Source of the DNA: Brachyhypopomus gauderio
Taxonomy: Eukaryota > Chordata > Actinopteri > Gymnotiformes > Hypopomidae
Assembly (NCBI RefSeq): GCF_052324685.1
Contig: NW_027506896.1
Location: 221,001-285,000, forward strand
Reading direction: 5' to 3'
Length of the DNA: 64,000 bases
Part shown: one piece after another, positions 36,501-50,748 of the stretch
Position numbering within the stretch: the stretch's first letter is position 1
How the letters are laid out: every line of letters begins with the position of its first letter
The notes under the pieces: generated by a model
The model's input: only the letters and a program-made list of their open reading frames with translations
Databases searched by the model: none
Told to the model about the DNA's origin: nothing
Program-made: the position numbers and the translations under genes

Positions 36501-38270
36501 TTGGGAGCACACTACAGTTGTGTCATGGGGTAGCTTCCAATATCAACACATATTTATATATATATTTATTCTACTTTGTTAGACGATGTGTCACTCTGAC
36601 ATGATTATTATATTTGTAGAGCTCAGGTGAAAATGATTAGCCTTGTTAAAAACTATGGGCTTATACGTGATTACTTATGGATTGAGGAGTCAAGAATTTA
36701 TTGGCAACTAAAATGTCTGAATCCACGATCCTCCTTCATATTGTCCCATTAGTGGACCAACTAACAGCTGTACCCATGGATATGAGCCTCTTTCATGTGA
36801 CCCACTGCTTTATGCCTCGAGGGTCACTCACTTAGAAGTCTTTTGTACTACTTAAGTTGTTTATAGCAGTTCCAGCTACACAGTTTAAATAAGATACATT
36901 TTAGAGACTAGAACATTTTTTTGGCAGATCAGAATTGGTCCAGCTCTGAGAATTTTGCCTGGCTCAGCATTATCTGAGTCAGCCTGACAAGGCCAGACTG
37001 ACTGTTGTTTATTTATCTGTCAAGAACACGACTGTGCAAGCCAGTCCCAAGAAACCTGAGCACAAGCCCTTCTCTTTCATTCTGGAAAAAAACATCTGCA
37101 TAATACAGCAGCAAATCAAGCCCAGCTCATCTGGAACAAAGAAAGAAACTGTGAACAACACAGAAAGATAACAATGAATAAAGAACAAATAAAGAAAAAT
37201 AAGAACAGGATGATATGTGAAGATGTGAGTCTAGAGGGGAGGCTATGTCAAAGGGAGAGGAAGAAATGATGGAGAGAGAATGAGAGAGAGTAAAAGAGTG
37301 AGAGGGAGAGAGAGAGAAAGTGAGAGTGAGAGGGAGGAAAAAAGAAATTTTTTTTTGGATTAAGCATGAATTGAAAAAAAAGAGAAGAATCTAAATTCTC
37401 AGGTCCTAATCTCTCGCTCGGAGCAGCGCACTGCTAAGCCCTGGTTTGGATGACAGGTCCCCCACCTGGACAAGCTTGGACAATGTCTCTGCGATGTCTC
37501 GTTTCTGTAGGAACAGTGAACCACAGACGGCTAATCACGTCCGGAACCAAAGGCACCTGCCCTATCTGCCTCTACATTTGCTGGGGAATCTTTAAAGAGG
37601 CTAAACCTCACTTTCATGCTTGTCTTTTATTCACGGTAAGTGCTTATCGAAACCGAGCTGTTGCCACTGCCCCGTGTTCCCTCCCCCAAGCTGGAAGAAT
37701 GCTTGACGTAAGTACCAGCCAATCTGGGTAAATACGAATCTCTCCTTACTGTCACTGTTGGCATATTATGTCCCTGAGGGAACATTCTTTTCATAATATC
37801 ATAAGCTGCTTAGCTGTGTGCTTCTATTTAAGGCATACATATTAATAGCTATAAGGAAATCATATTTAAACTGTTCCCTGCAATCAATGTCTTTAGGATT
37901 GCTGTTCTACTTTGTATAAGAAGGTACTAATAACTTAGAGGCACTTAGACTGGGCAGTCTAATCCGTTTGTATGATAAAGACTTGGTTTGAGTGTGCCAG
38001 ATCACAGGACGAGGTGCTGTAAGCGTGAGTGGTTCCCCCATCGTCTTCCAGCCCCGTCACTTCTGCCGTTCCTGTTTCTCCCTCTCTCTTCCACTTCTCT
38101 CTCTTCCACTTCTCTCTCTTCCACTTCTCTCTCTTCCACTTCTGACAACGCACCGAAGAAGCGCGCATTAAGCTCATCATGCACCCAGCGAGTTCATGAC
38201 CACTGAGTGGCCACTAGCCGCTGTGAGTAGCAAATTACCCCATCTACAAAACACACACGCGGACGGGCAT
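30544..38270. other. Gene-free stretch, 7.7 kb
   Basis: Only short ORFs without family resemblance. A GA-rich tract lies at 37260-37340, a C-run at 36470-36486 and a four-copy 15-bp TTCCACTTCTCTCTC repeat at about 38086-38145. Isolated donor-like sites (34274, 37636) are not backed by coding content. Confidence 0.45.
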
Positions 38271-38277
38271 GTTTATG

Positions 38278-38293
38278 CACACACACACACACT

Positions 38294-38374
<81 letters not shown>
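38278..38374. repeat. (CA)n microsatellite with one interruption
   Basis: About 47 CA units with a TCT interruption near 38293. Confidence 0.95.
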
Positions 38375-38376
<2 letters not shown>

Positions 38377-39789
38377 ATAGGAACAAATCAGCCCATTACT
38401 TTGATGCTGAGTAGAAAATGATATTGCCCTAGACCACTGCTGTCTGACCAGTCACTACAGTAGACCACAGCACCTCATTCATTAAACAGGAGCCGGTCAC
38501 TGTGTATTTCTGATGATACCATTTAGCTATGTGATTCCACAAATATTCAAACTGAAGACTAATTAAAACAACCCTAATTTTTTTCTCATCTTTATTCATA
38601 GCATTTGCCTCATCCTCCCAAATTAAATTAGTAAAGCCATGAAAAGTGATATGATGGTTCATAAGCAGTGTGTAACACAACGTAAAACATTTCCAGTCCA
38701 GAACTCTGGAAATTGTGCCACCACTGGTTAACTGACCTGTGTACAAACATTATTTAACCACCCCACATAACCTAAGTTAGCAGTTATCACAGATGTTGTA
38801 CCAGCTATGTTCAACACAGAGAAACAGATGAAGAAATGGAGGAAAACTCGTGGACTCAATGTGTTTCACCCATTTTGGATGGTGATGAGAAACACAATTA
38901 AAGCCAAAAAGGTTCCAGCCAGTTGTAGTTTCTCAGAGACACAGATTGACTGTAGCTCGAATACCATACCTTTTCATTAACGTCTGCAGTTGTCATGGCC
39001 GTCTGCAGGCTAGCTAGCTTTTCAGGTAGACCTACCTGAAGATGCCCAGAAGATGCACGACTTCTGAAAACAACAGAAAACAAAAACAACCACAATATCA
39101 AAAAGACCTTCAAGAAAAGATTTAACCCCATTATTATATCAGAGTTTGGGTGGGTTTTTATAGTGGCAGGAAGACGGCCCTATATGTTTAACACATTATT
39201 GATGTGTGACACAGTCATTATTGAATTAAGGCACATCCAGACCTGATGCACAAGTTATTTCAAAATAGTAGTCAACCTCTCATGCTTGTAACGTTAGATA
39301 ATAATTTTTAAGTGATTATCTAATAACTGGATTGCCGATTTGATCGACGTTTAAGAGTACATATCCAGGTTGGAGATGAGCGGCTGGCCAGCTAACTTCT
39401 GTATCCGGTGTGTATGGCTAACAAAAACAATAATCCTGAGCAAAAGGATGGGAAAGCATGTTTCAGCTTCTCTGGACATACAGAGGAAGACATTTACTTA
39501 CACGTCTAGATTTAACCGCCTAAATCTCCATAGGCTGGCCTGTATTTCTGGTTCTGCCGTGTTTTCTGGACGTCTCCCCAGACACGCTCCTGCACAACAC
39601 GTCCTCATCGCCCTGCCAGAACCGTTTAGACCTACCAGTGTTTCAGTGCTGAGCTTTTTGAGGAGCTCGTACACAAAACTGCGGTTTTATAAAACGTAAT
39701 TTTTGTAAAGTTCTGTTTTCTCTGACTATATTTGAGTCCCGCCTTTATATAAGTATTTATATATGTTTCTGATACAGTTACAACTGGCT
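38375..39789. other. Gene-free stretch
   Basis: No feature recognised; short ORFs only. Confidence 0.45.
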
Positions 39790-40001
39790 TGAAGTCGAAT
39801 TGTGTTGGCTGCTTAAATGCTGCTGTAATTTGATGACCCACCATCATAGGGAGTTTTTCCTCGCCACTGTCGCCTTTGGCTTGCTCATTAGGGTTCTGGA
39901 CCCATAGTATTGTTAACCTTTTAAATCCTGTAAAGCGCTTTGTGACAACATGTGTTGTGAAAAGCGCTATACAAATAAACTTTGATTTGATTTGATTTGA
40001 C
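39790..40001 (+). mobile_element. Retroposon 3' end with (TTTGA)n tail
   Basis: Contains the common fish repeat blocks GGGAGTTTTTCCTCGCCACT, GTCGCCTTTGGCTTGCTCA, TTTGTGACAACATGTGTTGT and AAAGCGCTATACAAATAAA, and ends in four TTTGA units (39981-40000). A short simple tail of this kind marks the 3' end of a LINE-mobilised element. The 5' border is not visible. Confidence 0.7.
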
Positions 40002-40180
40002 TGTAAAAAGCTGTTTCGCAATAGCTCTTTTTAGACCTGTTTAGTTTTTTTTAACTTTTGTTTCTCATACAAAGAAAATTACTATACTCTCTTAACAAAA
40101 CTTTCGATAGAAAGAGCTAAAACACCGTTTGAATTTTAAAGGTTACACATCATAGGCTATTGTGCTTGCCTCATGTGTAG

Positions 40181-40193
40181 TGCCCCCTAGTGG
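40181..40193 (-). promoter_or_regulatory. CTCF-like motif, strong match
   Basis: The minus strand reads CCACTAGGGGGCA, a full match to the common CTCF core. Paired with an opposite-facing motif at 40931. Confidence 0.45.
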
Positions 40194-40930
40194 TGTGAAC
40201 ATATTCGCCGCTTTCTGTTAAAGTTTCGCGTGTGTGCACGGGTTTAATAGCGTAACGTAACATGAAATCTGAGCTTCTTTATATTATCAAGTACTGTAGT
40301 GCAGTTAAAAAATTTAGTGACACTGACTCGTCTGACTAGCCTACCATGTAGAGACCATCATCCAAACAGGCCTGTACATGTAACAGTATGCAGGCCCCAA
40401 CTTACTAAATTTGGTGTTTAATTTTAATTGTTAGATTTGTTTACTGAGAAACACGTATGTTATAAAAGTATTTTCTTTTTAATCTATGTTTTAGTATAAT
40501 TTGTTTGAAATGTTAAGCTACATAAAACTCAGCTATTTTAATATCAAAATTATTGCTGAAAAAAAGAGTTTTTAATATGTTTTTAATGTTACCAGAAGTC
40601 ATTGTTTTGTTCTTTGTTTTTCATACTGTCAAAAAAAAGGAATGGTTATTTAGCAAATGACACAGGTGAAAATCAGTCTGTTTCGGATCATGCTATATTT
40701 CAGAACAGAACATTGGTGAGATTTTATCTGGATTTTTATTGAACACTTTAGTACTTTAGCATAGGCTTATAAAAGGAGACTACATAGAAGAAATCACATT
40801 GATGACGCCCTATTGAAAATCAAACAAATTCCATAACTGTAATTTTTAAATATTTTATTCTCATAGCTGTATTTCTGGAGAGTCGTAAGGCTGACACTAC
40901 TACGACTTTATGAATTGTCTGCCCATGCGA

Positions 40931-40945
40931 CCACCAGGGGGGGCT
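40931..40945 (+). promoter_or_regulatory. CTCF-like motif
   Basis: CCACCAGGGGGGGCT is one change from the CTCF core CCACCAGGGGGCGCT. It faces away from the motif at 40181. Confidence 0.4.
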
Positions 40946-43900
40946 GGATCACAGTGTTAGGAACCGAACATGCAGGAGATAGAGGAACCGGAGCTGGGCC
41001 ATGGTTCTCTGAGCTTAGATGAGTGCCTCAATTGTGAGGATATGTTCCTCTAAGCCTCTGGTTGACAGCAACACAGTACTCTTATTTAAAGCAATTTCAA
41101 ACATGTCTTGTCTGACAAGTTTTAAATCCTTCTTAACACCCCGTAACAGCCGCGAGTTTACTGTCAGAATTAAAGAGGAGAATTCTCAGAGGGGGAGAAA
41201 TTATCACTTTCATTTTGTTCGCCTGTGTTCTGGAGAAGGGACAAGGCGAGGATGTTTACCTAGGGATGAATACATTATTACCAATTTGCAACACAATGCC
41301 TTTCAGCACTATGAAAAGGGCTGGTGCAAAGTTTACCTTCTATTTTAATTGCTGACATCATGGATGATGGAATAACGGTAGCTGCAGTTGTTGGGGAGGA
41401 CGTCATATCCTGGGTCTTATGGGGCAAGACAGACGTCTCCTCTGATCAAAACCTTCATGCTGGGTTTAACACGAGCTGCTAATGGGTGTAGACCTGGGCG
41501 TGTGTTAGCCAACAATGACTCCCTCTGCTTTGTGTCCATAACAAAAGTGTGGTTGAACCGTGTGGCTTTTTACACAAGTGCACACTCTTGGCGATTGGAC
41601 ATAAAAGTCTTTATTCTGTCTCTCTTTTTTTTCTTTTCTTCTCAAAGAATTCATGGAATTTAAATAGAGGCTCTGGCTCAGAGCAATATTATGAAATAGA
41701 ACTTTTTCCAATGTATCATTCCCCTAAAATGCTTCTAATCAAATAGATTCTTAAATAAATACCAGATAACTCCAAAAAATTGAATAAATGATAATCCAAG
41801 TAAATCAAATTAAAGGAAAAAATGAAGTTTTCTTTCCCAGTGGGTCTGTGTAAGTGTTGTGTCTGAGGCCCCAGTGGGATGCGTCTGAGCACCACGCCTG
41901 CCTCCCTTCTGTGAGGTTTTTGCACTCACTCCCCCCTTTCCCCCATTTTTTTTGTTATCTGTCCCAAGAAGCAAAAACAAATCACCAAATGTAACAATCT
42001 TCCGCCTGTCCAGGTCGCTCTGGCATGTGAGGAAGGTGCAGAGATAAGGCCCCTGGTACGTGTCGGTGCTGTGTGAAAGGCCTACCCTATCTGCTCATAC
42101 TGGCTTCTGCTTAGTCTAGTCAGCCACAGAAATATGTCGGGAGATCTGATAGGGAGAAATCGGCCCATCTCAACATCAGTGCGAGCGCATGCCTTCCACG
42201 GCTGGTGTTTACGCTGGCCTGGCCCTCTGTTCTGAAGGGAAGTATGTCAATAGCTGCTGCACGGGCCTGGATCCGGCCCATGGGCGGGGACAGCCCTGGT
42301 GACCTCACGGTGGCGTGGTGGCTCGTCGGAAGCTGAAGGGCCATCTAATGGGCACGCTCAGGAATGTGAGCTTCTAGGCTGCAACTCCAAGCAGATGCCG
42401 GACATCGGTCGTTTGGCTGATTAAACCCGGTGTGCGCATGTGCTTTTGGGTACAGATGGTACACGGTTATTACTTCAGTTGTTATTCTCTGAGCTTGTGT
42501 ATTTAATTTTACTTTAATTGAACTGGTGACATTCATTTTTACCTTTCTAAACGCAGGTTACAGGATCAGGTGTAAGTGTTGACACGTGTAGAGGACTAGT
42601 GCCTGGGTGGTAATGGCTTTACTCCTCAGCGTGCTGTGTTTGGGTCTTTGATAAAGGCGGCGGTGATTACTGGTTAGAAGCGGTGTCAGTGGACCGTCAT
42701 GCCCTGTGCTCCCAGTGTGATGACTCCGGCTCTCTAATTAGCCCCAAGGGGCTCGGCTGCTGTCCGTGGTGTCATCAGGTGGCGCGGCGTGGCCTTGGTC
42801 CCGTGCCCCCTGCTCCTCCATGTCTGCGCCCGCCTGGGGCACTCGGAGAGCTGGCCCAAGGTCACACTGCCACTGAGTGTCCCCTCCCACGGCCGGGGCG
42901 CCGCTGACCACGTGCCCAAGGAAATGTGTGGTGCACATGTGAAGTGTGGCGTTGCTTAAAGATGACCCGGATCCTGTCCCTTCGTGCTCCACTAAGATGC
43001 TGAAAAGAGGTGGTCACCATGAGAACAGCCCGACTCGGAGATGGGAAATTTTAGTGAATAGCACAAAGACTTTGACTTACTTGATCTAAGCCGTGGGCTT
43101 TTAGAGTGGCGCGCAGGCCGCCAGGAAACCTCTTCCTTCTTGATCTTTACTGCCTTGACTTTCAGAGCTGTTCAAAGACTTGTGAGCTACATCCTTGCAA
43201 GTCAAACTGTCAGTGAGAAGGTAGATGGCTTGAGCTTTCATATTATTCCTTTTGGGAAATTCAAACATTTTAAAAGAAAAATGTATTTTCTACATTTAAT
43301 TTTTCATTCAATATCATTGCTAGTAATTAAATTGTGTATAATTTGTATTATGTATAATGTCTTGGTGGTCACCAGAGTTATGGTGAATAGACGTGTATAT
43401 GCCAGACTGCTAAATAAATCGAATGAGAGAATTACTTCTAATAGATGTAAAGCGTAGACCTAATTTAAATTACAGTGAACACGCAGGAGTCTGTGCGGTG
43501 CTACAGCAGGCCACGGTGTATTTAAATGTGTCAACCAATATTTGACACATAATCAAAGAGACTGCTTAAGGCAACAGGGGGCTTTTGGATTAATAGCTTT
43601 ATTTACAAAGCTATAGCTGGATACTGCATGTGCGTGTTTAGTTAAGGGCTGTGTTTGGTGTTTGCAGTAATTGCCTTTTGAAGTGAGCTGCATTCACTCA
43701 TTTGGCCTGAAACAGCAAACTGATCAGAGAACATATAACAGACTTAAGTGAAATGTGCCTCTTTGCCTTTAAGTCTACCCTGAATGTCACATGCCTTTGG
43801 AATCCGTGTGTTCCCTGGCTTTGATGAGCTTTAATTCACTCTCGTTCTAATCCACCCTGGTATGGTGCATGCGACGTGTTTCTCTCGTTACATGTATGTG

Positions 43901-44154
43901 TGTTTGTATGTATCAGTGTTGTAAGATGGTTCTTTGATTAGAACCTCTTGTGCCTTTTCTTGCACATGTGCATGTTTTGCACACTTTGAAATACAATATT
44001 GAAGTTGTTTTATTATCTATGGGAAATAATGTTTGTGTTGGACAAGACTGAGAAGGTGTCAAAGGTAATTTCATTTCAAAATGAAAAAAATCTACTTAGG
44101 TAAGATATTAAGATTAGGTATTTAGGTAAGATACTTAGAGATATGTAAATTCTA

Positions 44155-44223
44155 GTAAAGTACACTGAGTTTGCAGAGAAACTGAAACAGAAACAGTTTC
44201 TCTGGAAACTTTGTGCACTTTAC
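44155..44223. repeat. Short hairpin made of two inverted copies of the dispersed repeat
   Basis: Arms 44155-44184 and 44194-44223 (30 bp each, about four mismatches) with a 9-nt loop. The arm sequence (TTTCTCTGGAAACTTTGTGC on the right) is the same dispersed family seen at 7108 and 7868. A degenerate further copy follows at about 44300-44360. Confidence 0.7.
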
Positions 44224-47200
44224 TACAATTTCTACAACAATAGGCCTATACAATTACGGTAATTATTTTAAAATTATTTAAATGTCGTATAATGAGAGAG
44301 ATACAAATTATAGTGAAGTATACAAGTTTTGTGATAAACAGGGCATTTCAGACAGAAATTTCAGACAGCTATGCAAGGTTCTTCATTTTCTTCTGCACCA
44401 CGGCACTCTGCTGCTGGCTGACCTTCGTGACCCTCGTGGAGCAGACGAAGTGTGTGGCAGGCGGAGTGTGTGGCAGACGGAGTATGAGGTGCTGGTCCTT
44501 CCCTCATGCCCATGGCCGCCCCTGGGATCTGTCACGTCTTTGATTCCCGCAGCTCTGGGAGGTCTCTCCCTGGGCTCAGCAGACATTTGTTGCCACTCAT
44601 TCTCACCATCAGCAGTTACTTTGTGTGGTTTGTCGAGCGAACACTGCCCTGCGGCGTGGGCATGAGGGTATTTGGAGGCAATATAAAGCAGATGGTATCC
44701 TGGCTAAATGAGGGAAGATTCACACGCAATAATGAAGGGCAGACCCATTTCTGTATGCCTGATGTGTATCTGAAAACCTCTGTAAATACTGTTTCTGCGC
44801 TGAAGGTTTTATCAGCAGATATACATATCCCTCGGCAACCGCTGGCCCCACATGAGGGCGTGCCCTATCTCCCGTATCACCTTTACTCTTTACAAGTCTA
44901 CTCTCAAGGAGGAGAGAAACGTACCCCACCTAATCTAATGATTTGCCTTTGTCCCTGTCTGACCTCTGACCCTTCGGTTACAGGGATTTGTTGCATTCTT
45001 TCTGCATTCTGTTTTTTTTGTTTGTCATGTACATTTTTGAATGAATGTGAAGATAACTCAAGATGAACGTACAGTCATCAGCTTCTGAAGGTCGCAATTC
45101 AGCGCCGTCCGATGTTTTCAGCTTTCATGGGTCCTGGCTGAATGTATGTAGCAACACTTTCTGTGAACTCTGCTGTTGAAACCCTGCAGTGAAAGTGAGT
45201 TTCATTCCCATTGTTCTCCAAATAAAGACTGAGATGTTTAACTACATCTTGGCAGTTACTAGATTCACTGGAATTACTTTCCACACATTCCATTATTGTG
45301 CACATTGCACCCCATAATCACGGAACAATTTCTATATGGTGCAGCTTACAATTTACCAAGGTGTTTCACTGTTTTTTTGACAGTATTAAAAACACAGTAC
45401 CAAACAAAACGGACACAAAAATGTTAACGGTTAAATGGTCCTTTCTTGTGTGGAAGGCCATGTATTTGATGGTTTGGTTGAGAGCAGCAGGTGTTGGGGT
45501 GATTAGGACTGCTGGGGTGTGTATTGGAGGGGGATGAGAGTGATAGGTGTTGTTAATGCTACTAGCTGTTGGGCTGGTGATGGCTGGAAAGTGTTGGGGG
45601 TAGTTAGGAGTAGTTGGTATTTGGTTAGGCGGAGCTGGTTGGATAATTTAGGGCTGGGTGATTGGCAGGGGTGTTTGGTGTTAGTTGGTATAAGTGTTTA
45701 GGGAATTGAATAAGGTGTAGAGGAAAAAACTGTAGAGGTAATTTCATATGTAATTATTAATGTTTCAAAACTGCCACTGTAGAATTTTCACAATTTTTTT
45801 GTTTTGTTATTTTTAGTTTTTTGGACATTTTGTCTGTCAGTGTTTATAGTTTTATTAGATTCAGTATTTTGTGTGATTTATCATTGAACATTCCTTGTTA
45901 GCACTTTTTAAACAACCTGAGGATTAAGAAAGTCTCTCTACACATCAACCATGTCATTCTTTATCATTCCCGCTCCTGCTCTGCTACGTTAGGCTGTTCC
46001 ATGTGCAGGAAGCATCCTCCCTGTGTGGACTGTCACACGGGTCACCGGCCCATGTACTTAGCGGGGCCGGTGTCTCTTCAGGCTGGCTTATTTAATGATA
46101 AACTGTGCTTCTGTCTGTGCCCGGCTCGTGGTGATGTATGCTAGGAGCGGAGGGGCCACGGCAGCGGGGACAGGCTCTCTGTTCTTGAGATGGGCTTTGT
46201 GGCCCGTCGGCTGGCCTTGCCGTGCTGAGACAGGAGCCTGGGGCGGTGCTACAGACGAGGTCAAGGCTCGGGTGAGATGGTGATCAAGCAGAAGGATGAC
46301 CTTGACACTCTGTGGCACACTCCTGGAGCTGTGTGTGTGTGCGTGTGTGTGTGTGTGTGTGTGTGCATGCGTGTGTGTTTGTGTGTGGTATTTTGGCCTG
46401 CACTATGCACCAATCAGCTTGGCAGGAGGAGAGAAATATCATTTCTAAGTATTGTAGAGGAATATGTCAGCCACTGGCTTGTTGCCACGGAAACTAGCTT
46501 AGTTTTGGAGTGGAGTTTTTTCATTCTGTCTTTTACTTATTCAGTTTAGGCCTTGGATGCCAAGTTGAATCATCTCAGTGTTTTGAACAGTTCAGCGATT
46601 CAGTTCAAAATACACTGATTCCATGGTTTAGGAGAAGACCGATCCTTTTGTGCACTGTATACGGCGATCGCCCATTGTGCTTGACTTGTCACCACGGATG
46701 AACTATATCCCCCACTCAAAAAGACATCTGACATCTTAAAATGTCATTTTTTCCAGCATATTCCAAACACAAATTCCCCAGTGAGTTTATACTAAGAAAC
46801 TATAAACCGTAGAAAAGCTAGAAAATATATATATTTCATATATGACTTTGGCAGCAGCAGCACCGTGTCGTCTGACATACACACTGTTTTTCTTTCGTGC
46901 TGTGGGAGAAATCACGGAGCATCTGCAGAAATAAAAAAGAAAGGGAGGGGGGAGGGGGGGAAGGTCAACAGGATGTGAAGCGTCTATTATCAGCCATCTT
47001 CTTCTGGCTTCCACAAGCAGCTTGTTTCCTAGCTGCTGGCTAGCCACGCATGAAGGGAGTATAATTTTAGCCAATCTCCTGCTAGCTTGGGTGTACAGAA
47101 AGCCATTGTAGGCCTGCAAAATGGTCACAATAGACTCAGTGGCCCCCAGATAAAGATCTGCATAGGTAATGCCAGGACAGCAGTAAATGTGGTTTTTGCT

Positions 47201-49549
47201 TCCTTGCATTCGGCGTGCACTCACTTGCCGCTCTGACCACTGTTTGTCCTCTTGGCTTTGAAGGTGATGGATAGCATTTTTGTGGCTTATAATTGCGAGG
47301 GCCAGAGCATGTGCGGAAATTGATTAATTTCCTGGGCGAATAATACATTACCCCGGACACTTCTTTGCTGTTTATCAGGCCATGCAGCCGAAGGCTTTGT
47401 TTGCTCTCTTCAACTTTCCCCAACTCGTCCTATCTGTGGCTTTTCAAGAGCTCTCCTGTCTGAAAGGCCTTCAGTCAGTATGTTGGTGTTGCTTGTGCTG
47501 TAACTCGGCGATCAAAGCCGCGGGGGAGGGCAGCTGGCAGCATCGGGCGTGGGTCCTTGTACCTGAACACACGACTCCCCAGATACAAACTTTGTACTTT
47601 GCATTATTTTCCCAGAACGCAGCCTGCGTTGTGCATGGGGGCCATGATGCCGTGCGTCGCTGCTGAGTTCAGACGTGTACGGATGACAAGCGGCTGTTTG
47701 TCACGCATGCGTCAGAATGAGCCTGAGACCTCCTCTTAGACCTGCATGTCACGGGCTGTGTGGGGCCCCGACGTATTGTTTTGACACTTTAATCTCCCTG
47801 TACTTAGAAATGCACATTTATGCGTTCATGATTTCTGCATGTACTGTTAGATCGTAGATGCTGGCTGTGTCAGTGTCTTCGTGAACTCGGCAGTAAACTC
47901 TTGACAACACATAGATTGATAGAGAACAGGCTTATCTGCACATACGCTTTGCCATCCGGGAGCAAAGCTGCAGCATGCTGGGATAGACTGATCCAGCGTG
48001 GTGATGTGCGGACCAGCCGAACGCTTGTGCGGTTGTAGGTAGGACTGTTATGTGAGAACTGGACTACAAAAAAGTGTCTCTTCCAGTCAAATGGTGGAAC
48101 TGCAATAAGACGACGTGGCTGAATGTGAACAGCACAGAGGAAACGAAGCTGTGTCATCCCACCGTGTGTTTTGTAGAGTGCTTAATGCAGTATAAACGTG
48201 CTAAATATATGCAGCATGTTTTAAGGGAAACAAAGGCTTCTTACAGTTGCCTCTGCTGTTTGTTAAACATACCAGTAATGTCTGGAACTAAATCTGTGTA
48301 TTGTCTGATCTAAGGTGCTGTGCTTTCAGGCCCTCTGAGTGTAGCCACAATACACATTCCCATCTCGTGTCCGATCTCCCGGCGTGCGGATGCCTCGGCT
48401 TGAAGTGGCACGGCTGATGAGGGACGAAGAGCGCGGATCAAAACAAGTTTTTCAACCGGGGGGGAAAAAAATGTGTCATAATTTTCACAAAAGAAAAATG
48501 AGACTATCGTAGCCCAACATCTGGTGTCTTCATCAGGAGCCGTTTGTCAACACTGTGATGAGTGGTGGTGCGAGTGCCACGCGCGTCTCTTTAGATCGGA
48601 GCGCGTGATGTGGCCCCTGTGTTTATGCATTAGAGGCGATGAATGAGCGGACTACGCTGCGGCTCGTCGCCCTGTTAATTGTTTATGTTTCCCAGTGGAA
48701 CCACTTTCTGTGGAAGACACAAAACACACGGCTGAATGAATCTTGTGTGCACACAACAGAGTGGCCCTTTCGCTCAAGAACCGACGCTGAATCAGACTGA
48801 AGGGCGAACAGCGTGTCGTGCCAGGGCTAACGATTAAGATCAGCAATTAGGTGGGAAGAAATAAATAAAAAGGAACATTTCAGTGCAAGGACAAAAAAGA
48901 GATATTTGGTAAGGTGTTTTTGGAATTCTACAATTAATCCAACTGTCATAACTAAACATAATAATAAATGCAAAGAGGGGAACGAAAACAAACCCGTGAA
49001 AGACATTCGAGGCGCAGAGACCGTTGTGCCGCTCGCGCGCTGCTTTGTTCAACTTTTGCAGGGCGAGCGCTCACATTCTTGTGCGAGTGCCACACTCCCC
49101 TCAGGTCGTCGGAGACGGAAGAATGCAGTGGTAGCTGGGAGGAAAGAACCGCAATTGCCACTTAATTAACCTCTCTCACCACCTCCTGCTCACAGCAGTT
49201 TTCCCTGAGACTCATCTTAATAGTTTTATGACCTTGCCGTCAATAAGACTGAGACAGGCTGAATTGAGGTATGATTTAATTAAAGCGGTGCATATGTTTA
49301 AGAAATGTAACCACACTGCTTTGAAAACAGCGGGGCGTAAAAGTGCCAAGTGTGACTGCACCGTTAAATATTAACCACGCAAATGTGGAAGTAAAGCCCG
49401 GCGTTGCATGTTTAGTTCGTTGCAAATCGGTGCTCATTGCATCTGTGATCTACTGCCGATGTCTCTTCAATGTCAATTCTGCATCGTCACGTTTCAGTTT
49501 CATACACTACGTAGTTGAATGTCTAACCAAATGTGTTTTTACAATTTGC

Positions 49550-49675
49550 AATCTCACAGTTTGGGTTGAATCTAACCCGTAATCTCACAGTTTGGGTTGA
49601 ATCTAACCTGTAATCTCACTGTCTGAGTTGAATATAACCCATAATCTCACAGTCTGGGCAGAACTGAATCTGTAA
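49550..49675. repeat. 31-bp tandem repeat, about four copies
   Basis: The unit contains AATCTCACAGTTTGGGTTGA. The first two copies are nearly identical and the last two are drifted. Confidence 0.75.
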
Positions 49676-50748
49676 CCTTAAGGTTTAATGAATTGGTTTG
49701 ACTCTAACCAATTCCATATATTAAGATGGTTTGAATGCTTCTGGCTGAGTCACTCCTGCCGTGAGCAAATGGTGAAAGAGCACACCACAATGTCCCACTG
49801 CTCCTTGCAGATTCAACTGCAAAGGAACGTGAAAATCGAACATTTGTAACTGATCAGTGATTCTGATTAGTGACAATCGTGTACTTTCCGTTACACCACG
49901 TAAACAGTGCGGCCATTTGTCCTTGTATTCTCCTTCGTGATGAGCTGATGTATGCAAACATGATGTCAGAAATCACGTCTTGGCTGCAGTCAGCACTTCA
50001 GGGCCACAGCGACTTCTCCAGAGACGCAGCGAGTCGCCGCCGCCTGTTCCGTCTTCGTGTTTCATTCCTGCATGCTGGCTTTTTGTTTCCTGTTCCTTCT
50101 CCACCAGATCACATAAGTAAGATCAACAATAGGAGAGTATACATCTTAAGAGCACTGAACTCCTTGCTGCTTACACAGAGACTTAGAAACTCAAACAAAG
50201 GCAGAGAGGGAGCGAACAGCGCCACCTGTCACGGCCTTGACCGCTGGCAAGCTCTCCTGCCGCTTGCGCACGGCTCTCCTGATGAGAATGAAACGTCTTC
50301 ATAATAGTAGGGGTGTTCCTGGCTATGTGCACTGATATGATAATCCGTTTTTCATACAATGAAGATAATGATCATTATTATTGCTGCCGGTTGGAAGGGG
50401 CAAGGCAGCAGTTTGGATTCGAGTCTTCGCGCTAATCCGCCTACCTTGAAAGGTTAAATACAGATTTGAATATTATGATCCTCCTTTCTCTGTCACAAAG
50501 GCATAATGGTGCAAGGACTCAATGTATGTTTAACGTTCCTGTTAAGTACCAGGGAATTCCAGTTTGATGATTTATGGTGCAGCCACTACCTTCTGAAACA
50601 TTTGATCCATGTAGTGATACGGTGGTATAGCTACATTTTCAGCATGAACTTGTGTTTCATAGGTACACTATCCAATACAGGGAGAGCTGTGCCTTTCGAT
50701 TTCAGGATTAGCCACAGTCAGGGGACTTATGCGACTTAATAACAGAAT

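Noticed and set aside
34200..37640. Good-looking splice donors (CAG|GTAAGC at 34274, ACG|GTAAGT at 37636)
   Set aside because: No coding potential ahead of either one; isolated donor matches are expected by chance in 36 kb.
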